NCBI GenBank assembly: GCA_903813345.2 | Contig: CAIIXF020000005.1 | Coordinates: forward strand, 6,541,375-6,605,374 | Reading direction: 5' to 3' | Source of the DNA: Owenia fusiformis | Lineage: Eukaryota > Annelida > Polychaeta > Sabellida > Oweniidae | DNA length: 64,000 bases | In this document: one piece after another, positions 36,401 to 48,298 of the stretch | Layout: every line of letters starts with the position of its first letter | Position numbering within the stretch: the stretch's first letter is position 1 | The notes under the pieces: generated by a model | Told to the model about the DNA's origin: nothing | The model's database searches: none | The model's input: only the letters and a program-made list of their open reading frames with translations | Made by a program: the position numbers and the translations under genes

Positions 36401-39400
36401 CAAGATTCCATGAACTGAAGATAGTCCAGCATTTGTAGAAGCCTATATCACTTGTTCATTGCTGTCACAGCCTACTGGTCTCCCATAGACGCCCATGATC
36501 ACTGCATCAACTTAGAGACCATAAAAAATTATGGAGCCAGTACACATTCTATATTCAGAGAAGATTCAAACCTCAAAAGAAGTTAAATGAAAGAACAGTG
36601 TAAATTAATTCATTTACAAGAAAATTCACTTTACTGAAGTTGAAATTCTGTTTAATATTGATTCATTCAACTTAAATGATTCGGTAAAGAATATATTATA
36701 TCAATTATGTTAGTTGTCTATTTTTATATTTTTAATGAAATAAATGAAAAGAAAATATGATTCGAGTCAAAAGATCAAATTTCTTCTCTTATGAATAATC
36801 TTAATACAAAAGAAAAGAACCTTCCCACCAGTGACGAAAAACACTCTAGAATATCAAGCCATTCATATTTTGAAAACACACTTCACCATGACAATGACTC
36901 CATTTCGGAGAAATCCATAAACTGGTAAAACAATCAAGGTCCAACAACAAAAAAAGGCAACAAAGAACAAAATCCTGAAATGTGCTAAATGTGTATGGAT
37001 CAATTTCACTTCAACCTTAGTTTATTGGTCAATCAAACTCACACAAAATCTGACATCAGGATTTTATTGCCCATAATATTTGCCCATAATCATAGTGTAT
37101 TTCTCCACAATCAGAATAATATAGGTGCTGGACTAATAACAATAAATCACAATGTCAATGATAGGAAATACGGAATAGAAATTCATAGTTTTTATGACTT
37201 TATCTATTTCTTATACCCATCCGGTATATTCAGCATCATTCCCTTGATGCAACTTTAAATTGAAACTATGGAGTCCAACTAGGTATGTAATTAACCACCA
37301 AACCAAGAGATTATGTTATTAGGTTGCCCCCATACCACAATGTTTGCTATAACCTCCCCTACTGTGGGCTAATTGTAAATGATTACTCCCAAATGTGTCT
37401 GTTGTTTTAGCATCTTGAGAATTCTTAGTATGAAGGGAATTCTACTGAAACATCCAAGTCATTATACCCAGAGTTCAGAAACAGTACCCAGGCAATTATA
37501 CTATAGTACCAAGCATATTATACTATAGTACCAAGCATATTATACTATAGTACCAAGCATATTATACAATAGTATCCAGAATTTAGAAATGGGACCCATG
37601 CTATTATACTATAGTACCAAGTGAATTATAGTATAGTACCCAGAGTTTAGAAATGGTACCTTTGCTATTGTACTGTAGTACCAAGTGTATTATACAAATG
37701 TACTATATTACACAAGCTGTAACAATGGTACCCAGGTTTATAATACTATAGTACCAAGCATGTTATATTTTAGTACCAAGGGTAGTACAATGGTACTCAG
37801 GGTATTACACTAAAATATGTTACACTATACTGTCTTATTTAATATAATATTCATATCCCTGAGATAAAATCTCAAAATAAAATGATCATGAAAATTCCAA
37901 GACCTCTGTTTGAATATATCATGATCCATCGATGTATCTCAAGACTAAAAAGGAGTTCACTTTGGTAGTACAGTAAGTACGGAATATATAGGACAAATTA
38001 ATGATTTACTTGGTATAATTTCCACGATTTCTAATCAAGTGTTTGACATAGGCTCAGGTCATTTTATAGTTTTTGCAATATTCTTGTATTAGTCACCACC
38101 GTAATTTGTAACCATAAAATAGGTCTACTTGCCGAATGATAAGATGACGTGATGTCGTTGGAAATGCTGTATCGAGACTAGAGTATCACTGATGATATAT
38201 TTTATGATTTATATATTGACAGTTTCTAGGCAAATGTAAAGATAAAATAGATGTCAAGGGTTCTGTTTGTTCAGCAAAAAGGTATAGCAAAACCTTCTCT
38301 TGGCTGAATGTATTTGACTCTTCGTGTTATCCAACAGTTGTATTTGACCATTTTTCTTCAAAATTGCAAGATTTTTAATTACAGAATTTCATTGTGTTTT
38401 CATTAACCAATTACATACTACTGTAGTTCATTTTATTAATTTCTCTTATTCCACATATATGGGATAATTTCATATTAACTGAAATAATATCAGTACAAAA
38501 TTGAAATTGAAATTCTTTTAATAAGTCTGAACAATGCATTAACATGCAAAATGTCACCGCCTGCCATTTGTTACAGATACCAACAGCCGACACCAATCAC
38601 CGAACATCAACTACAAAACACTGTCTACAAAAAAGTTGGAGACTACAACAATATGTCACCACTATCCAATCTATATATGTTGTATGGCTTTGTCGTAAAG
38701 CCCACTTTAAGACCCAAAGTGACACGCTTGTCTGTGTGCCATTAGGTGTAAGTTTTATGAGATATTTACTGTTTCCCATCATCATAAGATCTATCAAGCT
38801 ATTTACTAAATAATTATTCCACTAAGCTCTCAATGGCTGAAATAATTACAACTGGTCATGAGTGCTGGATTTTATCACTTTTGACAACATTTGGAAAATA
38901 AAATATTTAAATTAAATACTGATGTCATCATCAGTTATCAATATATCATATACAAAACTTCATGTGTCTTATCTAATGATTCATGTGTCTTATTTAATGA
39001 TTCATGTGTCTTATTTAATAATTCATGTGTCTAGCCACGGGCCTTTTCTAGAAAGCCCAGCCCATGGTCTTGATACAATGAATACAGCAGTTTATGAAAT
39101 GTATTCCCTTTAAATCATGTTAAACATTAAAATCAATTTCTCCTAGAAGCGAGGCTATAAAGAGAACTACACTGACATTATTAAGAAAATACAAATAAAC
39201 GTTGACCAACTAGAAGGTTAGCTTAATCAATTAAGCGATTCTCTTGAATTGGTTTCTTTGAGTGGGTGCAGACAAGGTTCATTCCCAGAGGGCATTACAT
39301 CCATAAATTGTTCCAGTTGCACAATTTTTACAATCATATGTCAAACTAATAACTATATGATAGCTGAAATATGTTCGAGGGTCAAGAATGGGTCAATTAC

Positions 39401-42400
39401 TTTTGATATTCATAACCCCTACAGAAAGTATCCAACCCCAATATCAAGACTCAGATTCTTTTTCTTCACTTCACAGAACATTAAGATAATAATTTTTTTT
39501 ATTTTATCCTTATGCATTTTATGTATAATTTAATTAATGACCATGTAGTTATGCTATGCCAGTGTTCACTGTCTTAGTAATCTATGGACATAATTCACAA
39601 TCTTTTACTTTTTATACATCTACTTGGTTAATGTAAAAATTGTAGTAAAGAGTACTGCCATCTTTTATTGTGATAACAAAGTAAAACCATTTCTAACTTG
39701 AATTATTCCCACTAGTTCATAACTTGATTTATAGATGTCAGTGCATACTTAAGCCAACAAGAAGGGAAGGAACTCAAGGTATCACGAAGAACACATCAAT
39801 CATGTTCTTGTCACTCAAGAAACAATTTACATCACCTTCTGATTCAAATGCTTTGTTACAGGATATGTCCCTCTCTCGCCTATTAATTCTCTACCTAATA
39901 TGATTCCAATATTATTGAGTACGAGACTCTGTCACTCTTAAGTTAAGAAAAAGAAAATGTAGAGTGCTATTTTTTATATTTGTATCAATATCCAAGTTAA
40001 GGGAAGGGGGAGTCGAAGGCAAAGGTACGTTCATGATATTGTATAGAAATTTTGTTGGAATTTCTTTTAATACTTAGAGAATTTTAGAGACAAAAAGTAA
40101 ACCCTTTATGCTTGCCAATCTCAATTCTAAGCTCAGTACCAAAAGGTTGAGGGAGGTACCTCGCTTATTGGAGTATTTTTATTAATTTATATTGAATTTG
40201 TATGTTTTTCCGAATGTCACCCTCTCTATTCACCTTTATAGGGTAAAGGGGGACATGATAGATGGGGGTGGGGGGGGGGGTTTATTGGTAGGGGAATTGT
40301 GCAAAACAACACTCATATTATTCAATACTATATAACCACATTTTATCAACAACTTCTCCACATGTGTTTCTCACGAATGCCCTATTTCTTTTCTATCTGA
40401 GGTAGCCACTTGAGAAAAGGAATGATGCATCTAACTTCCCTCACATTGTAACAGTTCCATGCTTACTGTGGCTATTAATGTGCCAAAATATACTATTCTT
40501 AGTCTTTAAAAGATCGCAGTGTCATCATTTAACACACAGGAATCCATCAATTGGTTCAAGCAGCTAATTAAAGGCTAGCTGCTTGGAATCTGGCTTTAAA
40601 AAACTATGATGCGCTACAATTTTCACCTTTCTGTAAGTCAATCGGTAAAACACTTGAGTTTATCTGGAGTTATCAGTTGTGTTATATCTTTGCCCAATAG
40701 CTACACATTCGTCCTGCAAGAATCATCTAATGCCAGTTATACAGTGAATGACTACTTGAAATATCTTAGAATTCTCTCTTTGGAAAGTTTGTTGTTAAAC
40801 ACATGGAAACAATACTAAAGAAATTGAAAATAGACGCACGATTTTCCCGGTATAGCCTACCCCCAAGGCAGGGATTATGGGAGGTACTGTACACACTCAC
40901 ACCACTACAACAACATTTTGTAAACTATTTGAACTAAGGCTTATTCATAACCATAGGCTAAAACAGTTCTGGTTCTTTTCATACTGGATTTTAATACACT
41001 GAGATTCCATCAAACCATTGAGTTTTATTGAAGTTCCTATTTCCCCTAAAACTGCCTTTCCAAATAGAGACAAGGAGCGCTCAAAATACTTAACTCGATA
41101 AGGAATCAGTTTAAACATTCCAAAAGAGGTACAGTGAACCCTTTAAAGTGTAACATCTCTTGAAACGGAACACCTCTGTTAGTGGAACACTTTTCAGAGT
41201 CCCAAGACCAACTGACTTAATATTAAATGAACCTCTGTAAGTGGAACACCTCCCACGTAAAACAATTTTAGAGGTACCAAAGGTCTTCCACAAATAGACA
41301 GGTTTTACTGTTTACTGTTCTACAGTTTTTCCCAAGAATACCGGAATCTATATTTAATTAACTGACATGCCATATATCAAGTACTAATGATGACAAGGAT
41401 CATTGTAGATGTGATAAAATGTGCTTCATTGGCCTATTGAACCCCAATTTAATGCCTCCTCGATCCTTCTACTTTGCTTGTCAACAAAATGTTGATGTAT
41501 CTATTTTTAATACATGTCAACTTGTAAGTTTCACTCTGATCACTGTGTTGAATCAAGAGATGAAGATTACCTGTATATATTATTTTATTAACATAGGAGA
41601 TGAATAGAATACAGGAAAGTAATGGTGATGAACATACTTCTGTTGAATACATGATATATTAATCATGTCAGCCATGGAAGTTAATAATAAAATTTTAGTA
41701 CATGATTTGTATTCTCCACCAATGAGACCAAATGAAGTATTATTTATAACAGGGATGTCTAATATAATAAATTCACAATAAAATCTTTCTTCATTCAACA
41801 TAACTTGCTTAATTTATCAATAAAAAGAAATGAACAGTTCTTAAGCCGAGCCTTGGAGATTTCTTTTTAAGTCACTCTGACACATGAAATTGTCAGATTT
41901 TACGACTCATGCATATGTAAATGTCATCAATGGGTCCCTTGGGAGCTACATGTTCACATTGATAATTGGTAAAATACATTAAAGAAATTAATTTTGATAG
42001 GTTGCCTATCACGCTACATTGAATAAAACAAGATGAAGCATTCATTAATTTACTTAATTCAATAATTATATTAATCTGCAAGGCATGACTCAGTTTACCA
42101 ATTTCCAAATTTTGCATCATTTTCGTTCTTTCTCCCAGAAAAAGGAATAACATGCAATCAAACGATTTAGAAAATGACAAAATTTGGTTCATCTTATGCT
42201 AACATGCAATATGTTCTGTTCTTCTATTGTCTGGTACCCTAAGTTGATACAGCCTGACTGTATGATTTGATCTGAGTCTATACCCCTAGAGGATTAATTG
42301 TAAGGATTCCTTATATCTATCATTAAAAATGTACGAGAACAAGATTTGGATTAAACCAGTGAATTAAACATAATTCCATTTAATTTTTCAGTTCCTTTTC

Positions 42401-45400
42401 CACATGAATAGAAATAAGAAAATCAAACAGCTTTCCCAAACTGCTTTCCCCATATAATCTAGAACATGCTGTATGTACTATACCCACACAGTAACGCCTG
42501 TATGACCCCTTAACCTGTATGATATAGCCCCGATGACCCTTTAACTAAGGGGATATTATGTTTTCATTAAGTGCTCAATGGGGTTCGTTATTACTATATT
42601 GAGTGTTTGGAGACCCCAATCATGGCACAAATTAAGAATTTTGATTGAATTTGCGCTAATTCTGAAACAGTTGTGATTCATACGTAGCGGCCACAATTCA
42701 TCCACAATTATTTACATCATCATCAAGTTGGATTCATAAATGATTTTGCAATTTACCGAGTCCCTTTTCAGTGGGTCAATGAAAATAAAGCCATATTGAG
42801 TCTATAGATAAAAAAAGAATGGCAGCAAATGGGATAATATGAAACTTTTTGCCATAAAATCAGTGACTTGAGCTAAAAGGGCCTACAGTTTTATTCTCTG
42901 TATCCAAACTAGTCCCTTGGACCTCAGATCCATCCATCATAAGAAATCATGGCCTTTTATTAGCTTCAAACTAGTATGGTTGAAGACAGAAAGATGTGAT
43001 GAGTCCATCAGGTCCATGGTGAAATATCCTTTAAACTTAGTAATAATCATGATGATCAACCCTATGCCAGGGCCTCCTTTCCCGATTACAACAAGGGAGA
43101 TCAAGGAAATGAAGAGTAAATTGAATAGAATGTTAGCACCTAATCAGTCTCATGGTTAAATGTTGTACTGTACACATGTGAGGTCCTATCCCCATGACCA
43201 ATAGAGCTTGTTCTGCAATCAACACCTCTAAATCCCTCACAAAAGTCAACACCTCTAAATCTCTCACAAAAGCTTTAATTCACAAGTTCCCTGCATCTAA
43301 TGGCTCGTTGTTTACATATCTTGATTAAAAGGGTACTTCATAGATTACCTAACTGTATATATGTCTAAAAGGAATTTAATTGGGAGACTACCAATCTTGG
43401 GAAATATACAAATAAATTGATAATAAATTGATAAAAACAATTTGGGAAAAGTAATGAAAATAGACTGATTATCTAAAATATAGAAAGGTAACTGAGTCTC
43501 CATTAAAAATGACTTTCTTGAAATACTGTAGATATTATATATATATAACTTTTATTGACATATTGTATCATAACATGATTTCATTAGTCATAAACTACTC
43601 ACTAAAACTACTATTTACTACTAAACTACTTACTAAAATTACATCTTTATAAAAATATACATGATTTGATATATTTACAGAAATATAGAAACACTCAATA
43701 TCTAACAGGAAAACCACATCTGAGTGTTGGTATTCGCCATTATTGTCAATTTCTGGCTGTTAAATTCTTCATCAGTCAGTCACCCCTTCTCTCCTCTTAT
43801 TTAGTGAACAGATACATGAGAATGTCCACCAAATGTCAGAGTCTAGTACAAAGTGAAACTCTTAGAAAGGGTATTAGAAATGAGACTTATATAATATGAA
43901 TGAAAATCTACAGTATCTAGAATAGTCCCCTAATTCAGGTCCCAATATACCCCTATCCTTAATCTCTCCTCTATTCACCATTTAAAGGACGTAAGAATTG
44001 TTTTTATCATCAAAATCATATAGCTGGAACACTTGACCAAAGAGATGTGGAAGGAGTTATATAATAGTGAAGAGAAAATATTATGTTTACAATATGCATG
44101 TCAGGAGAGTTCTGATGCATCAACAAACATTAACTCTAAGATCTTTTTCACATGAACCTTTGCCTTGCTCAGGAACATATGTCAAAACATTATAGTTAAA
44201 CATACACTGTATCATATGAAGCAGCAAAAATATGAAAATCCAAGGGAATCAACATTTTTTGCTAACATAATGAAGTCAGGAGCTCGGAATCACTTTCAGC
44301 TGTTGGGGATGTAAGAATGTGAATGTCATTTGAAAATATGAACCATAATCAAAGTTAAAAAACGAATCAGAGATAGAGAGAACTTTTCTCAATTTTCACA
44401 TTTGCAGAATTTTTTGATTTTACATAATGCTTTCTTTCTAAAATCTCAAACTTCACAACTTATCTTAGAAAATCAATGACTTTAAATAACATAATCTTCA
44501 TTTGGCTATTAATCTAGCTGCATTGCTTAAAAAGTCCCCCTTCACATTTCTGATTCTAGTTTACCCCTATTTGTAAATCTAATAAAGTGAGTAGTGTAGA
44601 AAATGAGGTTTCTGAGACCAGATCCAAGCAGGAGGCTGCTGTCACTAATAAGGCAGTTCTATGTACTAAGCATGTGGTTATTTGTCAGCACCATGCCACA
44701 GTCTTGTTTTGTTTTTCTTATTTATCACCTTGCCTGTCACATATGTTTTCTGCTGGATAAAGCCTATGGGGGAAGTCAGTGTTATTCTATGGGGAAACCA
44801 CTGTCATATGAATTCCTGCAAATTTGTCAACCTATATTTCACAGAGTTTTAAGCAAGTGAACTGATAATTATAAAGATCTTGAAATAAATATTTTTGCAC
44901 AACTAAAATAAATAAAAATCCTCCTAGAAAATGTTCCCACCACTGAGCCCTGGCCTGAATCATATTTCATAAATCATAGCTCCAATTGAAATAAAATACA
45001 ATTTCGCATTATGGTGAATCTTAACTAAAGTAACTGTCATATAAGTCTTGCAGGCTCACTGTCACCACCATGTGGCTAATTTTGGGCATTAATTTTTTAA
45101 TTAACTAATCAATATCTTTATTTGGTATGATGGGAGATATGTTGCTGTTAAACTATTTGTTTTGTTCACTGTGTATCCATGTTGTGCCCCACTGTCTGCC
45201 CCAAAGTGGTGAATGGTGAGCCCACACGGCATAAGTATGACCCCGGGAGTATGACAGCTCCATTACAGAGCATCTATCAAAGAATTCCTATATATTCAAT
45301 ATTCATGCATCAGTTTGCTTTATTCCTCTATTCGCACTGTAGCACAGGGTCAGAAAATTGACAGAAGGATGCCTTGACTTTGCGAAAAAAGACTAATCTC

Positions 45401-48298
45401 CCTATGAGCCCCCATAATGAAATGGCCTACTTGTGAGTAATGTGATTAAAGGTAGTCATAACAGAGGAATCCCTAGTAAATTACCAGATCTGTCCAGGTA
45501 TGAGTTAATCCCCACATCTAATGAAATGATCAAAGGGCTAACACTGAGTTACACCAAATAGAATGTACAAGTAAATTCATTACATAGATTGCATTTACAT
45601 TCCATGTATTGGGTCTATATTTCAGCTATAAAAACAACAACATTTTCACAAATCCTCTCACCTCTCTAGAACACTGGTCTGGAGCTGGTTGTTGATATCT
45701 TTGAATCCTAATTCATCCTCTCACGATTATATAGGATGTCATTAAGATCTTAATGGCCTCAAATGAAACCTTCATGGTGTTTAAAAGTTGATTGTTAAAT
45801 ACGTCTCAGGCTCTCAGCTATTCATTGGCAGAAAAATTTCATTGGCAGAAAAATTTCATAATACTGTACAGTGGCTTTCTTACAACATGGTTAGATAAAA
45901 GCTAGATCAAAAAATAAAGGGGATGCAGGGATTAGTGACAGTAGAAAAAAAGGGTCAATACATGGTCCTACAATTGTGGGGGGGGGGGGTAAAGGGGCAG
46001 GGAGGGGGGGGTGAATACAGACTTCTAGACCAGTGGTATTTCCTAGCAGAGATATACTAATGATGAAGCATAATAGTAACATCAACATAGCTGTTACTAC
46101 AAAGATGATACCTCACATAGGGCCATTTCAACGATCTTCACATTGAAAACAACATCCTCTTTATACCTGTAGCTACCTATGAAAGTTAACTGGTCACCTA
46201 TCTGGCACAGAAACGCTTTGATCTTTTTTCTTAGTTGGAAAATAAGTTGACTTTAGCATCAAACTGTTGGTGGTTACAAAAACTTACTTTAAATATTAGT
46301 TACCTGAGCAGCCGTTGAAGCCGAATGACACCATGTTTCCCATTCAGTTTTTTTTCAAAAAGTTATGATCACTTTTCTGCTCTAAGAACAATATTCCTCA
46401 AAGGAAGTATGTATATGTATAAGTGTTTCATTAAATTAAGCCTTATATGCCAAGTCATTTTCCCAATTACTATTCATTTTCTAATTAGGCATCACTTACT
46501 AAGAGTTATGTAATAATAATGGGTATGCCTTTGTTCTTGGCTGGTAAGATACTTCCACTAAACTCCTTTTATCAACATAGTATACAACCATCAAACTCAT
46601 TTTATTAACCAGTGAGCTCCACTTTCAGATAACAATTCACAAAAGCGTGGACCACCAGTATATTGTTTGAAGTTGCTTAATTAATTTGTCTGTAAATAAT
46701 TTATGCTATATCATAATTAATTTTGATGTTAACAACTAATTTTTTGTTCGCCTTCACTTTAATGATGTGAAAACTGAAATTCATATGAACATTAATGCCT
46801 CACTGTCAGCAATGGTTTATGAGAACAAAAAATGAAATCTATGGTTATCGAAAGAATCCCTTTAGAGACAAAGTTGTCATGATGACCCAGTGAAAACAGC
46901 ATAATATAAACATGCATTATGTAAATAAGTAAATATTTTTAATCTATTTCTGGAAAATCAACAAATAAAGTATGGCTGTTATGACTGAGATAACTGTCCT
47001 CAATTTCACATCATCTTGTTTCACACCATCTCATACCATGTTGTTTATGCCATCAGGCCTGTAGCCGGCTTTTGCCAAAGGAGGGTTCACTTTTCAAAAT
47101 ATTCCACAATTTGACACTTTGGACCGAATTCACTTTAAACAGTTTCTTAAGTAGCCTACGGTTGGGGAGGGGGGGGGCTAGATTAAGATATTTTTATTGT
47201 TACCTTGATAATCTTATGCTATACTATTGTCTTCATTTGAAATCACATTCTCTACAATTTGAGACCTCGAAATAGATTCTAATTACATATTCTAAATTTT
47301 TTAATAGTTACTCAAACGTCACCCAAAATGTTACATTCCTATTCTGAACTGAATCTGAAATTTAATAAACATTAAGATAACATTTCTACTCAAATTAGAC
47401 CTACCATGAGATAGTTCATCCAATGTTGGAGAGAGTATCAAAAAGTTTATCTAAAGATGTTGTTTATGTGGTAAACATACAAAAAAGGGACAAGTCAGTG
47501 TGGCTATTATGTCTAGATTGTGATTTATCATACGCTTATCTGGATATCCAGTTAGTGTTGACATACCATGGTCACATATGTCAAAATGAATCACATATGT
47601 CATACTGTATCACATATATCACACCCTAATCACTGTCAACTCAACATAGTGCAGATCTGACCTTATAGCTAGGGGATTCCGATTGACATATCTGATACTT
47701 ATCAGATCTTCCTAACAGATGTAATGTCTTAACTCTTGTACCATGCCCCTGTCTTGCCCCCTCCCGTCTTTCTTCCCCCTTCTTTCGATCTCTGTAATTA
47801 GGTAAAGATATAAGATGGCTCCTCCTGACTAAAAGAAGACATGTTTAAACATGGGCTTTCAGTTGAAAGCCCATGGTTTAAACGACCACATTCGCTCTCT
47901 TGTCTGCCCTTCTAGATTCATTTCTGGTCCGTGCACCATAAAGGACAATGTGTAAAATCCGTCAATGCACTAAAACTTCATCTGGAATATATTTTGAATA
48001 TATATCGAATACTTACTGGTTACATGGAGTATGAACTGGACATCGATACTGCCGAAGCCATTGATAGCTTTACAGATGTAAACACCAGCATCTTCCATCA
48101 TGACATCCTTGATACGGAGGCTGTATCCATCCTTACTGGTCTTGAATCTCTCCCATCCATGGTCAATGCTCTCACCATCTTTGGTCCACCTTATCAAGAG
48201 ATCTGGGTTGCCCTCAACGGGGCATGTTAGACGTGTTGGCTCTCCCAGTTTTACCAATTTGTTCTCCTGAATCCGATTCTCTGTCAAAGTTGGGGGTC
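26860..48298 (-). CDS. FGFRL1: FGF receptor-like 1 (kinase-less three-Ig receptor)
   Basis: Exons in transcription order: Ig1 48298-48017; alternative first exon 33971-33776; linker 30396-30331; Ig2 29811-29521; alternative Ig3 first halves 29211-29093 (a) and 28734-28616 (b); Ig3 second half 28251-28014; membrane/tail 27461-26860. All borders are GT-AG and phases chain correctly. Strings shared with vertebrate FGFRL1 include [46 protein letters not shown] and [20 protein letters not shown] hydrophobic segment (LTLVIAIP...VYIL) precedes a roughly 150-residue tail with no kinase, as expected of FGFRL1. The family binds FGFs and heparin at the cell surface and acts in adhesion and as a decoy or modulator. 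The signal-peptide exon for the Ig1 form was not found in this window. Confidence 0.92.
27602..27890. mobile_element. TTAA-flanked MITE-like element in FGFRL1 intron
   Basis: TTAA lies at 27598-27601 and 27891-27894. The ends are weakly inverted (CCTCCTGAATCCC against CCCCTTGACTACC). The inside contains GAGAAATCTCGTCACTCC and the related TTTCTCGTCATTC. This resembles piggyBac-type non-autonomous repeats. It sits in the intron before the last exon. Confidence 0.5.
28014..28251 (-). CDS. FGFRL1: FGFRL1 exon: second half of Ig domain 3
   Basis: Phase 0 start (TTTTAG|TGG) and phase 1 end (ATCAG|GTACTT), 238 bp. It encodes [40 protein letters not shown] and [12 protein letters not shown]. The Cys in MYICLG pairs with the Cys supplied by whichever first-half exon is used. 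No second version of this exon was seen, unlike the IIIb/IIIc arrangement of vertebrate FGFR1-3. Confidence 0.93.
28616..28734 (-). CDS. FGFRL1: FGFRL1 alternative exon b: first half of Ig domain 3
   Basis: 119 bp, acceptor TTTGCAG and donor AAG|GTACAC, entering in phase 1 and leaving in phase 0. Forty residues including the split codon. It encodes [18 protein letters not shown] and then [14 protein letters not shown]. The Ig Cys (FQC) and an N-glycosylation sequon (NMT) are present. RVRSD..P.I is the version closest to vertebrate FGFRL1. Confidence 0.9.
29093..29211 (-). CDS. FGFRL1: FGFRL1 alternative exon a: first half of Ig domain 3
   Basis: 119 bp, acceptor ATTTTAG and donor CAG|GTACTT, entering in phase 1 and leaving in phase 0, exactly as exon b. 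It encodes [18 protein letters not shown] and then [14 protein letters not shown]. By hand count it matches exon b at 14 of 40 residues. Those kept include the Ig Cys, the N-x-T/S sequon and the TV-x-YG turn, while the linker and the stretch after Cys differ. An overlapping longer frame (29058-29333) is out of phase and not the product. Confidence 0.85.
29521..29811 (-). CDS. FGFRL1: FGFRL1 exon: Ig domain 2
   Basis: 291 bp, phase 1 to phase 1. It encodes [21 protein letters not shown], then [28 protein letters not shown] and [14 protein letters not shown]. The basic KNRRRNIQR stretch matches the position of the heparin-binding surface of FGFR-family Ig2. Both Ig cysteines and the core Trp are present. 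The exon ends in TVEVI with the first base of the next codon. Confidence 0.94.
29920..30200. repeat. minisatellite of about 60 bp in FGFRL1 intron
   Basis: About four units repeat GGAATGGTATTGTATAAGA, TTGGTATAATGAGAGTT and CTATTGGTATTGACT motifs between the Ig2 and linker exons. The open frame running through it is a by-product. Confidence 0.8.
30331..30396 (-). CDS. FGFRL1: FGFRL1 exon: acidic linker between Ig1 and Ig2
   Basis: 66 bp, phase 1 to phase 1 (TTTCAG|ATGAAA ... GGAA|GTAAGT). It encodes [20 protein letters not shown], an acidic and Ser/Asn-containing stretch at the place of the Ig1-Ig2 linker in vertebrate FGFRL1. It can be joined in frame from either the Ig1 exon or the internal signal-peptide exon. 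Confidence 0.85.
30397..33775. other. FGFRL1 intron
   Basis: AT-rich, with short GAATTCATGAAGC direct repeats near 32940. No further exon with Ig or other known motifs was seen on either strand. Confidence 0.5.
33776..33971 (-). CDS. FGFRL1: FGFRL1 alternative first exon encoding a signal peptide
   Basis: The ATG is at 33971 with an in-frame stop shortly upstream. A second in-frame Met (codon 26, at 33896-33894) has A at -3 and directly starts a typical signal peptide, [18 protein letters not shown], with likely cleavage after AWA. The exon ends CCCAG|GTTAGT in phase 1, the same phase as the Ig1 exon, so it joins the linker exon in frame. It lies 3' of the Ig1 exon, so a transcript starting here lacks Ig1. 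The joined product would be 503 residues: signal, acidic linker (66-87), Ig2 (88-184), Ig3 (185-303), membrane segment (about 327-349), tail. Confidence 0.75.
33972..37489. other. FGFRL1 intron / upstream of the internal first exon
   Basis: If the exon at 33776-33971 is a first exon, its promoter should lie just above 33971. I see no clear TATA box. A short TTCAGTTCAGTTCAGTG triplication lies at about 33991-34007. Elsewhere no exon, RNA gene or mobile element was recognised. Confidence 0.4.
37490..37800. repeat. degenerate tandem repeat (ACTATAGTACCAAGCATATT)
   Basis: Ten or more units of about 23-30 bp share TATACTATAGTACCAAG with variation, in the large FGFRL1 intron. Confidence 0.75.
38570..38665. 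repeat. diverged relative of the collagen-C4-like 3' flank block
   Basis: GTTGGAGACTACAACAATATG followed by TCACCACT matches the GTTGGAGGCTTTAACAATATG and TCACCACT motif of the conserved 3' flank near 20824-20850. A second fragment lies at about 58620-58665. The block may therefore derive from a dispersed repeat. Confidence 0.45.
38955..39034. repeat. 21-bp minisatellite
   Basis: Four units of TTCATGTGTCTTATTTAATGA with few changes. Confidence 0.85.
39035..41131. other. FGFRL1 intron, no feature except G-run
   Basis: Nothing recognised apart from a poly-G run at about 40266-40280. No Ig-like or other exon seen. Confidence 0.4.
41132..41310. mobile_element. Tc1/mariner- or pogo-like MITE remnant
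   Basis: It begins CAGTGAACCCTTTAAAGTG after TA and ends CAGGTTTTACTG, with repeated GTGGAACACCTC motifs inside. Inverted CAGTRAAMCC-type ends and internal GGAACACCTC repeats are common in pogo/Tigger-type short elements. The right TA is mutated, so the assignment is tentative. Confidence 0.45.
41311..47053. other. FGFRL1 intron, unassigned
   Basis: AT-rich with poly-G runs near 45978. No supported exon, RNA gene or element. Open frames here (for example 44603-44860) lack recognisable domains and splice context. Confidence 0.4.
47054..47180. mobile_element. partial copy of CAGGCCCGTAGCCAG MITE family
   Basis: It starts CAGGCCTGTAGCCGGC and includes GGAGGGTTCACTTTTCAAAA, matching the left half of the complete element at 54457-54657. 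The right end is degenerate, near a GGGGAGGGGGGGGGC run. Confidence 0.55.
48017..48298 (-). CDS. FGFRL1: FGFRL1 exon: Ig domain 1
   Basis: 282 bp, phase 1 to phase 1 (TTCCAG|GACCCC ... ACCA|GTAAGT). It encodes [35 protein letters not shown], a DAGVYICKA motif and [20 protein letters not shown] and [14 protein letters not shown] are diagnostic matches to vertebrate FGFRL1 Ig1. It is separated from the linker exon by about 17.6 kb. Because it is a symmetric 1-1 exon, it can be skipped or bypassed without a frameshift. Confidence 0.94.

Noticed and set aside
44603-44860. 85-codon hydrophobic plus-strand frame in the FGFRL1 intron
   Set aside because: No domain, no repeat support, no splice context.
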